Counted from the first letter of the stretch, positions 1 through 6,068 are shown. The stretch is 6,091 nt of DNA from an uncultured Pseudomonadales bacterium (GCA_938082955.1 CALKDE010000237.1:1-6091), one strand, 5' to 3'. Numbers and translations: made by a program. Notes: a model not told the origin generated them from the sequence alone.

Positions 1-121
1 CAAGCGGAGTGGTAGCCATAGTGTTCCACGTACCTGCGAAGGGGTTGGAATTGCCAGCAGCGCAGGCTGCCAAAATCACCAACATGGCTGCAGCGACAAT
101 ATTTCGAATTATTTTTAACAT
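1..121 (-). CDS. N-terminal part of a small lipoprotein (cut by window edge)
   Basis: Reading leftward from an ATG at 121-119, 40 codons stay open to the window edge. The product starts MLKIIRNIVAAAMLVILAAC: basic residues, a hydrophobic stretch, then a lipobox L17-A18-A19-C20. This is a type II signal peptide, with lipid attachment expected on Cys20. The residue after Cys is Ala, not Asp, so the outer membrane is the likely destination under the Lol sorting rule. The mature part begins AAGNSNPFAGTWNTMATTPL; the GTWN segment resembles the opening strand of small lipocalin-like or beta-barrel lipoproteins, but that is only a hint. The ribosome site is weak (GAG about 8-10 bases upstream). It lies 76 bp downstream of the stop of the 238-residue gene on the same strand, with no clear terminator between, so co-transcription is possible. 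Function unknown. Confidence 0.7.
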   Translation of the reverse strand, partial: MLKIIRNIVAAAMLVILAACAAGNSNPFAGTWNTMATTPL

Positions 122-197
122 ATGAGGTCTCAAGGTTTTCCGGTATTACACCGTTTTATTTATGTGATTTAAGATTGTAATTTTTCAGATTAGTCAA

Positions 198-914
198 TTA
201 ATTCGCAAGTGAGCCTCGATATCCATAATTGAGGGTAGGCTGGGTATAGCCTGGAGGGGGCGCCGAAAGTGTAAGTTTCGGCATAGACCCCTGAGATTGA
301 CCAATGCCCCCATGATTATGAAATGCTTCATTCTGGCGCATGAGGTAACTGGTGCTCCGTCGCTCAGCTTGTACCGTTTGCAAATATTCGCGCTGTATCT
401 CACCGATAGTATCCAACTGCGCGAGAAGATTAGGATGCACCCTAGCGAGTGATTCCATCTCCTGCTGCAGGAGTTCGATCGGTACAGAAGCTTTCTTTCC
501 AAGGAGTCGCTTTGCGCGTTCTTCAGGCGACTGGAAGGCATTGCGAATTCGCGCGAGTAATCCAGTTTCCGTTTTAGCGCTGTTCGCTATCTCTTCATCA
601 ACCTCAAGCCTAATTTCTTCTAGAAACACCGGCTCACAAAGCTGACGAATAGCAGCAGTATTCTCGGTGGGGTTAGCTGAGCAGATTACATCGTTCGCAT
701 CCGAGCTGTTGAGAGTATTGAACAGCTTGTACAAAGCACGCTCATTATGCTCGAGGTCATTCACAAGCACCTGCAAAGTCTTAGCTTCAGCTTCAGCTTC
801 ATTTGCTGTGGCTGTGATTTCGGATTGGCCGTAGAGCGGCACGAAGATTAAGATATTGGCGACAACTAGCGTCAATAGAATTTGAACAGCCTTTTTCATA
901 AAATGCAGGTTCAT
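198..914 (-). CDS. Exported protein of unknown function, 238 aa
   Basis: I do not recognise this family. The start at 914 is preferred because AGAGAGA lies about 7 bases upstream; a second Met (residue 6, MKKAVQ, at 899) gives a more usual signal-peptide beginning but has no ribosome site of its own. Residues 9-28 are strongly hydrophobic after a Lys pair, consistent with a Sec signal peptide cut near Gly29-Gln30, or with a membrane anchor. The rest is mostly charged and helix-prone: an Ala/Glu run at 39-45 encoded by three GAAGCT-type hexamers, then two cysteines (78 and 93) that could form a periplasmic disulfide. The segment NEAFHNHGGIGQS (195-207) is followed by a Pro/Gly/Tyr-rich C-terminal tail (218-234). 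Its composition and reading-frame length support a real gene. The lipoprotein start follows 76 bp downstream. A possible -10 (TATACT, minus strand, 956-961) lacks a good -35. Confidence 0.75.
   Translation of the reverse strand: MNLHFMKKAVQILLTLVVANILIFVPLYGQSEITATANEAEAEAKTLQVLVNDLEHNERALYKLFNTLNSSDANDVICSANPTENTAAIRQLCEPVFLEEIRLEVDEEIANSAKTETGLLARIRNAFQSPEERAKRLLGKKASVPIELLQQEMESLARVHPNLLAQLDTIGEIQREYLQTVQAERRSTSYLMRQNEAFHNHGGIGQSQGSMPKLTLSAPPPGYTQPTLNYGYRGSLAN
783..800. repeat. Three tandem AGCTTC hexamers
   Basis: AGCTTC is repeated three times head to tail inside the 238-residue gene. On the coding strand this gives alternating Glu-Ala codons just after the signal peptide. The unit is a multiple of three, so copy-number change would lengthen or shorten the acidic helix without shifting the frame. 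Confidence 0.6.
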
Positions 915-1099
915 AGCCTATCTCTCTAGGAAAAATTCAGCCCTAAGCGAGTATCAGTATACCTGTATTCTCGAGACGGTGCAGCTGCAGCTACAGTAAG
1001 ACGAGTAGACAGCGCTAGTCCGCACACAAGGTAGCGACCGCATAGCGCCGACACCAGATGGCCCGTCATGATCAACACACTCTAAACACCTAACGTTGT

Positions 1100-1122
1100 C
1101 AGGGCAGCAACAAAATGCCCTG
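1100..1122. repeat. Perfect 7-bp inverted repeat, 9-base loop
   Basis: CAGGGCA and TGCCCTG flank nine bases (GCAACAAAA). The stem is GC-rich enough to form in RNA from either strand, but no T-run follows on either side, so it does not look like an intrinsic terminator. It could be a regulator site or part of a structured 5' leader. Nothing here decides between these. Confidence 0.5.
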
Positions 1123-1138
1123 CTTGCGAATATTAATT

Positions 1139-1182
1139 CCTGCGAACAAGCGTAGAGCGCTAACAGGTGTGACATTCGCAGG
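1139..1182. repeat. 8-bp inverted repeat with 28-bp spacing
   Basis: CCTGCGAA (1139-1146) and TTCGCAGG (1175-1182) are exact reverse complements. A related TTGCGAA sits at 1124-1130 and TTGCCGCAA follows the right arm, so the motif TGCGAA recurs three times in about 60 bp. This suits a protein-binding region or a long RNA stem. The role is unknown. Confidence 0.45.
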
Positions 1183-1215
1183 TTGCCGCAATACCGCACT
1201 AATTACTACTATAAA

Positions 1216-1244
1216 CAGCAGGTAAAAAGTTTACTTATTTGCTG
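1216..1244 (-). terminator. Weak hairpin downstream of btuB, possible 3' end
   Basis: The segment contains GTAAA-AAG-TTTAC as a tight 5-bp stem, with CAGCA and TGCTG as imperfectly opposed outer arms. It starts 36 bases past the btuB stop on the minus strand. The following bases on that strand (TTTATAG) are only a short, broken T-run. Position is the main argument; stem strength is poor. Confidence 0.2.
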
Positions 1245-1279
1245 ATAAAAATTTCAACATAACTAAACGACTAAAATTG

Positions 1280-3112
1280 TTAGAACAAAAAATTCAGGGA
1301 AAGTTGTGCGGTACGGTCCTGCGTATTAAATCCGTCGACAATTTGATATTGCTTATCTAACAGATTACCGATTCGCAGCCGCAGATTAAGCTCATCATTG
1401 AATCGATAGCCGGCTATTAGATTCACAACTGCGAAGCCGCCCACTGTCGAGCCACCAAAATTAACCGGATCGATATCCAAGTGCTCGTTCTGCGCTAATA
1501 GATTGACAGCCAGATCGAACGCGCCGAACTCTCGAGCAATATTCAGCGAAAGCGTCTGCTCAGGACGACGTAACAAATTAACCCCAGTTTTTCGGTTCTC
1601 GTGATCTAACAAAGTGAGAGCAGCATCCAGTCTCCAGCCGGCGATGCTCGAACTTACAGTCGCCTCCATGCCGTCGATTCGAGCCTGTTGGATATTCGCC
1701 AAGGAGGTAAACGTCGCGTCAGTCGAGATCAAGTCATCGATGTCGTTGCGAAACACATTCAACTGCCAGGTCGCGCCCAAGGCCTCTGCTTGTAGACTTA
1801 GCTCTATACTCTCGGCAGTTTCCGGCTTGAGATTCGGGTTCGCAAAGAAAAAGAAGGAGGGAAAATCCACATACAGGTCGATCAGATTCGGCGCCTTAAA
1901 TGCCGTGCCATAGCTTACCCAGGCACGCACAGACTCACCGAAATCACTACCGATTGCAATACTGCCAGTACTGTGATTGCCGAAGCGTTCGTTGTCGTCA
2001 TTACGCAGCGAAAGCGTGAAGTCCAAAAGGCCACTCTCGCGGATATACACCCCATACACACCATCGTTATCACGTGAGGTGTCCGTTTGCAGCGCACCGA
2101 AAGTAGAGTAATGTAACGTCTGCTCTTGGTGATCTATACCAAAAGAAAAAAGGTTGCTAGCATCAAACGTATAAGTATTCTGCCAGCTAAGCTTTTTGTT
2201 CTCGGTGCTGCTGTTAGTAAGCCCAAAAGCACCAGCGTCCATGCTGTCTTCTTCGAATCTCTCAAGAATAAGATTCGAATTCCACTGCTCGGTAAGCGAT
2301 GCCGTTACTGTGCTGCTAAATTGCTGGCTGTTAGTGTTTACCAAACCATCGTCATAGTCAGATTGTGCCTCAAAGCTAGAATACGTAGAGGACAGGCTGA
2401 ACAGATCGCTGAACTGATGCGAGAAAGACAGTGCAAAGGAATCGTTTTCATAACCGTCATCATCTGAACTACCGCGCTGACTATTATCGATGCCGTCTGT
2501 CTCTGTACGAGATGCATTGAGTGACAAGGTAGTATTGCCGACTCGTCCCTGCAGGCCGATATTCGCATTACTGCTATTCTCAGTGCCCGCCATCACCTTC
2601 ACCGATCCACTAAAGTCCTCTTGAACATTCGGCTTGGTAATTATGTTTATGACGCCGCCGATCGCTTCCGATCCATACACGCTGGATCGGGGGCCACGCA
2701 CAATTTCGATGCGCTCAATCTGATCCAGCGGAATGAATTCCAAACGGCCTGCCGGTCCGCTATTGGTTGTCATCTGCACACCATCGACCAGGATCAAGGT
2801 ATGGTCCGACTCGGTGCCGCGCATGAAGAGGCTCGTCTGAGCGCCCTGTCCGCCAGAAGGCGAGAACTGCATGCCAGGCACACCGGCTAATAAGCCAGCA
2901 AGGTTCTGTGCTTGAGACTGACGAATGGCTTCTTTGTCTATGACAGTAGTTGCTGCTAAGACCGTACTGAGCGATTGCCCAATGCGATTGGCTGCCACGA
3001 TTATTTCCTCAACAGCGCTATCATTTGATGTCTGCGCCTGTACCTGTATCGGTAATACACACGCGCTCAGAAAAACGCTCACCAAAAAGGATGAGTTTGC
3101 TAGTAGTTTCAT
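1280..3112 (-). CDS. btuB: TonB-dependent vitamin B12 receptor (BtuB family)
   Basis: A 610-residue outer-membrane receptor that takes up cobalamin using TonB-ExbBD energy; E. coli BtuB is of about the same length (614). Residues 1-26 are a Sec signal peptide ending VQA. A TonB-box-like stretch EEIIVAA lies at 35-41. The plug domain follows, with LFMRGTESDHTLILVDGV (95-112) and RGPRSSVYGSEAIGGV (139-154), both very close to BtuB. The rest is a beta-barrel ending LSLNFLF with the terminal Phe expected by the BAM machinery. Asp-rich segments at 205-225 (SSDDDGYEND) and 251-255 (SDYDD) fall where BtuB has its calcium-binding loops. The start is set by GAGG at 3121-3124, eight bases before ATG. 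The upstream cobalamin riboswitch independently supports the substrate. No btuCDF transporter genes are in the window. The frame is intact. Confidence 0.93.
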   Translation of the reverse strand: MKLLANSSFLVSVFLSACVLPIQVQAQTSNDSAVEEIIVAANRIGQSLSTVLAATTVIDKEAIRQSQAQNLAGLLAGVPGMQFSPSGGQGAQTSLFMRGTESDHTLILVDGVQMTTNSGPAGRLEFIPLDQIERIEIVRGPRSSVYGSEAIGGVINIITKPNVQEDFSGSVKVMAGTENSSNANIGLQGRVGNTTLSLNASRTETDGIDNSQRGSSDDDGYENDSFALSFSHQFSDLFSLSSTYSSFEAQSDYDDGLVNTNSQQFSSTVTASLTEQWNSNLILERFEEDSMDAGAFGLTNSSTENKKLSWQNTYTFDASNLFSFGIDHQEQTLHYSTFGALQTDTSRDNDGVYGVYIRESGLLDFTLSLRNDDNERFGNHSTGSIAIGSDFGESVRAWVSYGTAFKAPNLIDLYVDFPSFFFFANPNLKPETAESIELSLQAEALGATWQLNVFRNDIDDLISTDATFTSLANIQQARIDGMEATVSSSIAGWRLDAALTLLDHENRKTGVNLLRRPEQTLSLNIAREFGAFDLAVNLLAQNEHLDIDPVNFGGSTVGGFAVVNLIAGYRFNDELNLRLRIGNLLDKQYQIVDGFNTQDRTAQLSLNFLF

Positions 3113-3181
3113 TATTAAGACCTCGATGAAAGTTATATTTCATGAGGGAGAGGCAAGAAGTAGAGGGTAGGATGCCTAGGC

Positions 3182-3247
3182 AAAAAACCGACTACCGATG
3201 AGCCCTCCGCTGCATCGTTGGTGTCATTGCATAGCAATGACGTAGTC
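3182..3247 (-). terminator. Riboswitch expression platform: three-way-junction hairpin plus U-tract
   Basis: Read on the minus strand, GACTAC (3247-3242) pairs with GTAGTC (3195-3190). Directly inside it lies a perfect hairpin GTCATTGC-TAT-GCAATGAC (3241-3223). After ACCAA comes a second arm, CGATG (3217-3213) with CATCG (3200-3196), directly abutting the outer stem. GG and six Ts (3187-3182) follow. Stem plus U-tract between the aptamer and the btuB start is the layout of an intrinsic terminator controlled by ligand. The outer stem is only 6 bp and is separated from the Ts by GG, so termination strength is uncertain; it may also act with Rho or on translation. Confidence 0.5.
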
Positions 3248-3252
3248 TGTTT

Positions 3253-3390
3253 CAGGCCGGTGTCGGGCTCACCTGCTCGTTAATACTAACTCGAGTAAGT
3301 TTACCGTTGCGGGGGCAGCGTCGGTTTCTCACCGAACTTCCCGTTTAACCAATGTGGAATTGCTCCCAGAACTGGCACCTGATGCAGGTG
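3253..3390 (-). promoter_or_regulatory. Cobalamin (vitamin B12) riboswitch aptamer
   Basis: The btuB leader carries the conserved cobalamin-riboswitch blocks in the correct order on the minus strand: GGGAAGTTCGGTG (3342-3330), then GAAACCGACGCTGCC, the core GCTGCCCCCGCAACGGTAA (3319-3301), and a B12 box AGCCCGACACCGGCC (3269-3255) with its short self-complementary hairpin. The 5' end contains GGTGCC (3379-3374). The 3' GGCCTG (3258-3253) can close the element against CAGGTGCC. Known members bind adenosyl- or other cobalamins and repress the downstream gene; the neighbour is btuB, as expected. Exact outer borders and helix numbering are approximate. The peripheral part between core and B12 box is short, so the ligand subclass is not assigned. 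Confidence 0.92.
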
Positions 3391-3395
3391 GCGAC

Positions 3396-3424
3396 ACAAT
3401 AGACAAACTAGGCACAGGGGTCAA
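3396..3424 (-). promoter_or_regulatory. Sigma-70-type promoter of the riboswitch-btuB transcript
   Basis: On the minus strand, TTGACC (3424-3419) and TATTGT (3401-3396) are separated by exactly 17 bases. Matches to TTGACA and TATAAT are five of six and four of six. Transcription would start near 3388-3390, right at the 5' edge of the riboswitch, giving a leader of about 275 bases before the btuB start codon. The coincidence of promoter and aptamer edge makes this a strong call. Confidence 0.7.
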
Positions 3425-3651
3425 GCCCAACCGCGCCTACTCAGTAGTATTCAAATTCCTTAGTGACGAAATTTGCTTCCGATCAACGTCCTATTGGCAC
3501 CTTCATGCTTGAATGAGATATCAAAGCCACAATGTCACTGAGCAGCTTATCAGAGCATACCTAGTGAATAGCTCATGCTAAGTCATCTTAGCGAAAGTCA
3601 AACCAAATCTGGCAGTCGATGATTCCCCTTAACACTACATAGGTACAGCTA

Positions 3652-4029
3652 CTAGCGTTTGCCAAGCAGCGAGAAGAAACTTCTACAACTATTCTCAACA
3701 CTGACAATAGTGCACTTACGAGGCGCTCTAGCGGGACTTGATTTTAACACGGCGGCTGCTTTAGATTGGTTGTTATCACACATTCTCATAGCTTCAATTA
3801 GCTGAATTGGATCCGTAAGCTCTGGCCATTCATGAATGCTAGTGCTTTTGGCACATCTCAAAATCGACCAGATAAATGTCCATTTGAGATTAAATGACAC
3901 GATGACACCACGGGACTCATAGATGGCCAGCCACACGAAAAAGTTGGCGCGAAGGACATGACAATGGGCCGAAAAACTAATTTTTACAGTAGCAGACAAC
4001 CACCCGAGCATAGATCCCAAATACCACAA
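3652..4029 (-). pseudogene. Possible relic of a Fis/NtrC-type DNA-binding protein
   Basis: The 125-codon frame opens with TTG and has no ribosome site; the first ATG is codon 7. Residues 1-70 are rich in Trp, Phe and Cys and look unlike a soluble regulator. Residues 77-95, LIEAMRMCDNNQSKAAAVL, closely follow the pattern of the C-terminal helix-turn-helix of Fis and NtrC-family activators (leucine-rich helix, then GNxSKAAxxLG). The usual GIxRxTLxRKL recognition helix is replaced by KSSPARAPRKC, keeping only a basic pair, so DNA recognition looks lost. I infer a degraded gene end (about 3709-3810) embedded in a chance open frame. A chance match to a short helical pattern is the alternative. Confidence 0.3.
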
Positions 4030-4040
4030 AAGAATACTTC

Positions 4041-4067
4041 AGATGTTTCAGATGTTTCAGACGTTTC
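4041..4067. repeat. Three tandem 9-bp units (AGATGTTTC)
   Basis: AGATGTTTC occurs twice exactly and then once as AGACGTTTC, head to tail. It lies just upstream of the minus-strand relic frame. It may be slippage-derived, or a small array of binding sites; nothing nearby identifies a binder. Confidence 0.7.
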
Positions 4068-4129
4068 AACCACTAAACCTCAGAGATATTTATGAAGGTA
4101 GTGGAATGGGGACAAGTTGAACCTCCTGA

Positions 4130-4187
4130 AATTTAACAACTTAAGTCATTTTTCAATCGTTATCCAACAGGCTTAATTTGTTAAATT
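4130..4187. repeat. Long near-perfect inverted repeat (16-bp arms, 26-base loop)
   Basis: The left arm AATTTAACAACTTAAG (4130-4145) and the right arm CTTAATTTGTTAAATT (4172-4187) are reverse complements at 15 of 16 positions. Two further inner pairs are possible (T-G, C-G). The arms are very AT-rich. No T-run adjoins either side, so it is not a standard terminator. It could be a cruciform-prone operator, the ends of a tiny mobile-element remnant, or an RNA stem. No target-site duplication was noticed at its borders. Confidence 0.65.
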
Positions 4188-4205
4188 GTAAGTATCCCTT
4201 TATAG

Positions 4206-4340
4206 ACTTTTCCCGGTTCCTCACTGGACGAAGAGCAACGCCTCAATTCAACTGCGATTCTGATTTTTGAGTTCTGCACCGGCGATAATGCCGAGCAAAA
4301 CCGATTACTAAAGCCGTACGACCTGATAGAGCTCTACTAG
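4206..4340 (+). pseudogene. Protein-like open stretch without a start, possible gene remnant
   Basis: Between stops at 4203-4205 and 4338-4340, 44 codons read with balanced composition, e.g. LDEEQRLNSTAILIFEF and NAEQNRLLKPYDLIELY. There is no ATG, GTG or TTG with a ribosome site; the only candidate start codons are internal CTGs. It could be the C-terminal remains of a lost gene upstream of the synthetase. Length alone does not exclude chance and I do not recognise a family. Confidence 0.15.
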
Positions 4341-4347
4341 AACAGCT

Positions 4348-4377
4348 TTGTTAATTGCAGACAGAATCTTATAGAAT
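4348..4377 (+). promoter_or_regulatory. Candidate sigma-70 promoter for the acyl-CoA synthetase gene
   Basis: TTGTTA (4348-4353) and TAGAAT (4372-4377) are 18 bases apart; an overlapping TATAGA (4370-4375) gives 16. Matches are four of six for the -35 and five of six for TAGAAT. It would give a leader of about 100 bases before the start at 4488. This is the best match noticed in the spacer, but AT-rich DNA yields such matches by chance. Confidence 0.35.
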
Positions 4378-4487
4378 GAATTATCCCATTTATTTCTCAC
4401 CAGAGGCTAATCACTAACTGGCCGAATAATTCCGAAAACAAGATAGTCCTTAAGGCAAACAACCAAAACCAATACAGAGCTCAATCT

Positions 4488-6032
4488 ATGCATCCAAGTC
4501 ATTTCGCTAAATCCACTCCTAATAAACCTGCCTTTATTATGGCCGGCAGCGGCGAAGTGGTGACCTATTTACAACTAGAGCAGCGCTCGAATCAAATTGC
4601 TCAATTGTTTCGCTCGCTAGGCTTGCAGCCTGACGATCACATCGCCATCCATATGGAAAATAATCGTCACTTTATGGAAGTTGTTTGGGCTGCTCAGCGC
4701 TCAGGCATTATTTACACAGCAATCAGCACTCACCTACGTGAGGAGGAGATTGCCTATATTGTCGGCAACTGCGAAGCCAAAGTATTAATAAGCTCAATTG
4801 CGCTGGGTGACTTGGCCGGTAATATTCGCAGTCGCTGCAATGGCCTTCAAGAATGCTTTATGGTTGGCGGCACATCCCATGGCTACCAGTCATTCGAGGA
4901 CGCACTTGAATCGCAATCAAAGACACCCATAAGCGACGAAGAACGTGGCGTACAAATGTTGTATTCATCAGGCACCACGGGTCGACCCAAAGGCGTGTTA
5001 CCCAAGCGCGTACCGGGCGAATCTATTCAAGTTATGACTCCGTCGGCAGCCACGCTGGGAGCTAAATTTGGTTTTGGTGAGGACACCGTGTATCTGTCAC
5101 CGGCGCCGCTTTATCATGCCGCGCCACTGACCTATAACACTATTACTATGCACTTAGGTGGTACTAGCATCATTATGGAGCGCTTTGATGCTGAGCGTAG
5201 CTTAGAGCTCATAGAGAAATACCAGATCACCCACAGCCAATGGGTGCCGATCATGTTTATCCGCATGCTGCGCTTAGATAAAAAATTCAGAACTCAATTC
5301 GATTTCAGTTCTCATAAGGTGGCTATTCATGCCGCCGCACCTTGTCCGGTTGAAATAAAGGATCAGATGATTGCCTGGTGGGGGCCAATTATTAACGAAT
5401 ACTACGGCTCCACCGAAGGCATGGGATTTACCGCGCTAAACTCCGAACAATGGCTGAATCATCCTGGCTCAGTGGGTCCACCGCTGGGTTGCCGTATTAA
5501 GATTCTTGATGATGAAGGTCAGGAATTGCCAGATGGAGAAATAGGCACAGTCTATTTTGCAGACCGCATAGGCGATTTCAGCTACTACGGTGAGCCAGAA
5601 AAAACCGCCGCCTGTATATCCCCTGAAGGCTGGGGGACTGTGGGTGATGCAGGCTACCTAGATGAAGACGGGTATCTGTATCTGAGTGACCGCAAGGACT
5701 TCATGATCATCTCAGGTGGCGTCAATATTTATCCTCAAGAGATTGAAAATCAATTAATTATCCACAACGCCGTTGCCGATGTGGCGGTGTTTGGTATACC
5801 CAATGTTGAGTTTGGTGAAGAAGTGAAAGCGGTTGTGCAACCAATACAATGGCCGGCTGATGAAAAGGTAGTGGAGCAAGAACTATTGGTTTGGCTGCGC
5901 GAATTTTTATCGCCTGTAAAAGTGCCGCGTTCCATTGATTTTGTGCAAGAATTGCCGCGCTTGGATAACGGGAAGCTTTATAAGCGTTATCTTCAGCAGC
6001 AGTATCGAGATAAAGCGAAGCTATTAAGCTGA
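4488..6032 (+). CDS. AMP-forming acyl-CoA synthetase (ANL superfamily, FadD-like)
   Basis: A 514-residue cytoplasmic enzyme that should activate a carboxylic acid with ATP to an acyl-adenylate and then transfer it to CoA. All core motifs are present in order: the phosphate loop YSSGTTGRPKG (159-169), NEYYGSTEG (303-311), GWGTVGDAGY (381-390) with Asp387, the hinge DRKDFMIISGGVNIYP (401-416), and the C-terminal NGKLYKR (494-500) with the adenylation Lys496. Length is normal for short-to-medium FadD-type ligases. The start MHPSHFAKSTPNKPAF matches the usual opening of FadD4-like ligases known from actinobacteria and gammaproteobacteria. That points to a fatty, aromatic or steroid side-chain acid, but the substrate cannot be read here. 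The ribosome site is weak (AGAG, 8 bases before ATG). No frameshift or missing catalytic residue is seen. No partner gene lies in the window. Confidence 0.93.
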   Translation: MHPSHFAKSTPNKPAFIMAGSGEVVTYLQLEQRSNQIAQLFRSLGLQPDDHIAIHMENNRHFMEVVWAAQRSGIIYTAISTHLREEEIAYIVGNCEAKVLISSIALGDLAGNIRSRCNGLQECFMVGGTSHGYQSFEDALESQSKTPISDEERGVQMLYSSGTTGRPKGVLPKRVPGESIQVMTPSAATLGAKFGFGEDTVYLSPAPLYHAAPLTYNTITMHLGGTSIIMERFDAERSLELIEKYQITHSQWVPIMFIRMLRLDKKFRTQFDFSSHKVAIHAAAPCPVEIKDQMIAWWGPIINEYYGSTEGMGFTALNSEQWLNHPGSVGPPLGCRIKILDDEGQELPDGEIGTVYFADRIGDFSYYGEPEKTAACISPEGWGTVGDAGYLDEDGYLYLSDRKDFMIISGGVNIYPQEIENQLIIHNAVADVAVFGIPNVEFGEEVKAVVQPIQWPADEKVVEQELLVWLREFLSPVKVPRSIDFVQELPRLDNGKLYKRYLQQQYRDKAKLLS

Positions 6033-6068
6033 CTCGAGTGTGGGGCAAAGCAGATTTGGGATGCAAAG

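Larger units (their letters stand above)
915..1279. other. Gene-free spacer between btuB 3' end and the 238-aa gene
   Basis: No convincing coding frame is seen on either strand. The one longer frame (954-1199, minus) begins at GTG with no ribosome site and gives an implausibly Cys-rich product. The spacer holds a perfect 7-bp hairpin at 1100-1122, an 8-bp inverted repeat with arms at 1139-1146 and 1175-1182, and a weak AT-rich hairpin near 1216-1244 just beyond the btuB stop. Near the left end, TATACT on the minus strand (956-961) could be a -10 for the downstream gene. Overall it should contain the 3' end of the btuB transcript and the promoter of the next gene. Confidence 0.6.
3425..4487. 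other. 1.06-kb region without an intact recognised gene
   Basis: This stretch separates the divergent btuB and acyl-CoA synthetase genes. Stops are frequent in all frames apart from the pieces listed separately: a decayed-looking minus frame with a helix-turn-helix segment (3652-4029), a 9-bp triple repeat (4041-4067), a 16-bp inverted repeat pair (4130-4187), a plus-strand protein-like open stretch (4206-4340) and a candidate promoter (4348-4377). A small perfect hairpin GCTAAG-TCAT-CTTAGC lies at 3577-3592 with no T-run. A 25-codon minus stretch at 3486-3560 reads like protein (DKLLSDIVALISHSSMK) but has no start. The pattern suggests eroded former genes rather than one regulatory element. 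Confidence 0.55.

Noticed and set aside
167..197. TTGACT (192-197) and TTAAAT (167-172) on the minus strand as a promoter for the lipoprotein
   Set aside because: The -35 is good but the spacing is 19 bases and the -10 is poor. Kept only as a possibility; co-transcription with the upstream gene is equally likely.
352..645. Plus-strand frame opposite the 238-aa gene
   Set aside because: Antisense shadow of a better-supported gene with signal peptide and ribosome site; its product is Ser/Arg-rich and low in structure.
954..1199. Minus-strand 81-codon frame, very Cys-rich
   Set aside because: GTG start with no ribosome site, about 11 scattered cysteines without a CxxC pattern, and it overlaps the inverted repeats and the promoter region of the next gene. 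It looks like chance.
1614..3170. Several 60-113-codon frames on both strands inside btuB
   Set aside because: All overlap the intact receptor frame, which has full-length family motifs; none has its own support.
3486..3560. 25-codon protein-like stretch on the minus strand
   Set aside because: No start codon context and too short to assign; mentioned only in the spacer description.
3577..3592. Perfect 6-bp hairpin GCTAAG-TCAT-CTTAGC as a terminator
   Set aside because: Short, moderately AT-rich, and no T-run follows on either strand.
4041..4067. Tandem 9-bp units as a CRISPR array or origin iterons
   Set aside because: There are no spacers between units, and the copy number is too low with no replication gene nearby.
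5750..6066. Two minus-strand frames opposite the synthetase 3' end
   Set aside because: They overlap the hinge and the C-terminal Lys region of the real gene and show no motif or ribosome site.
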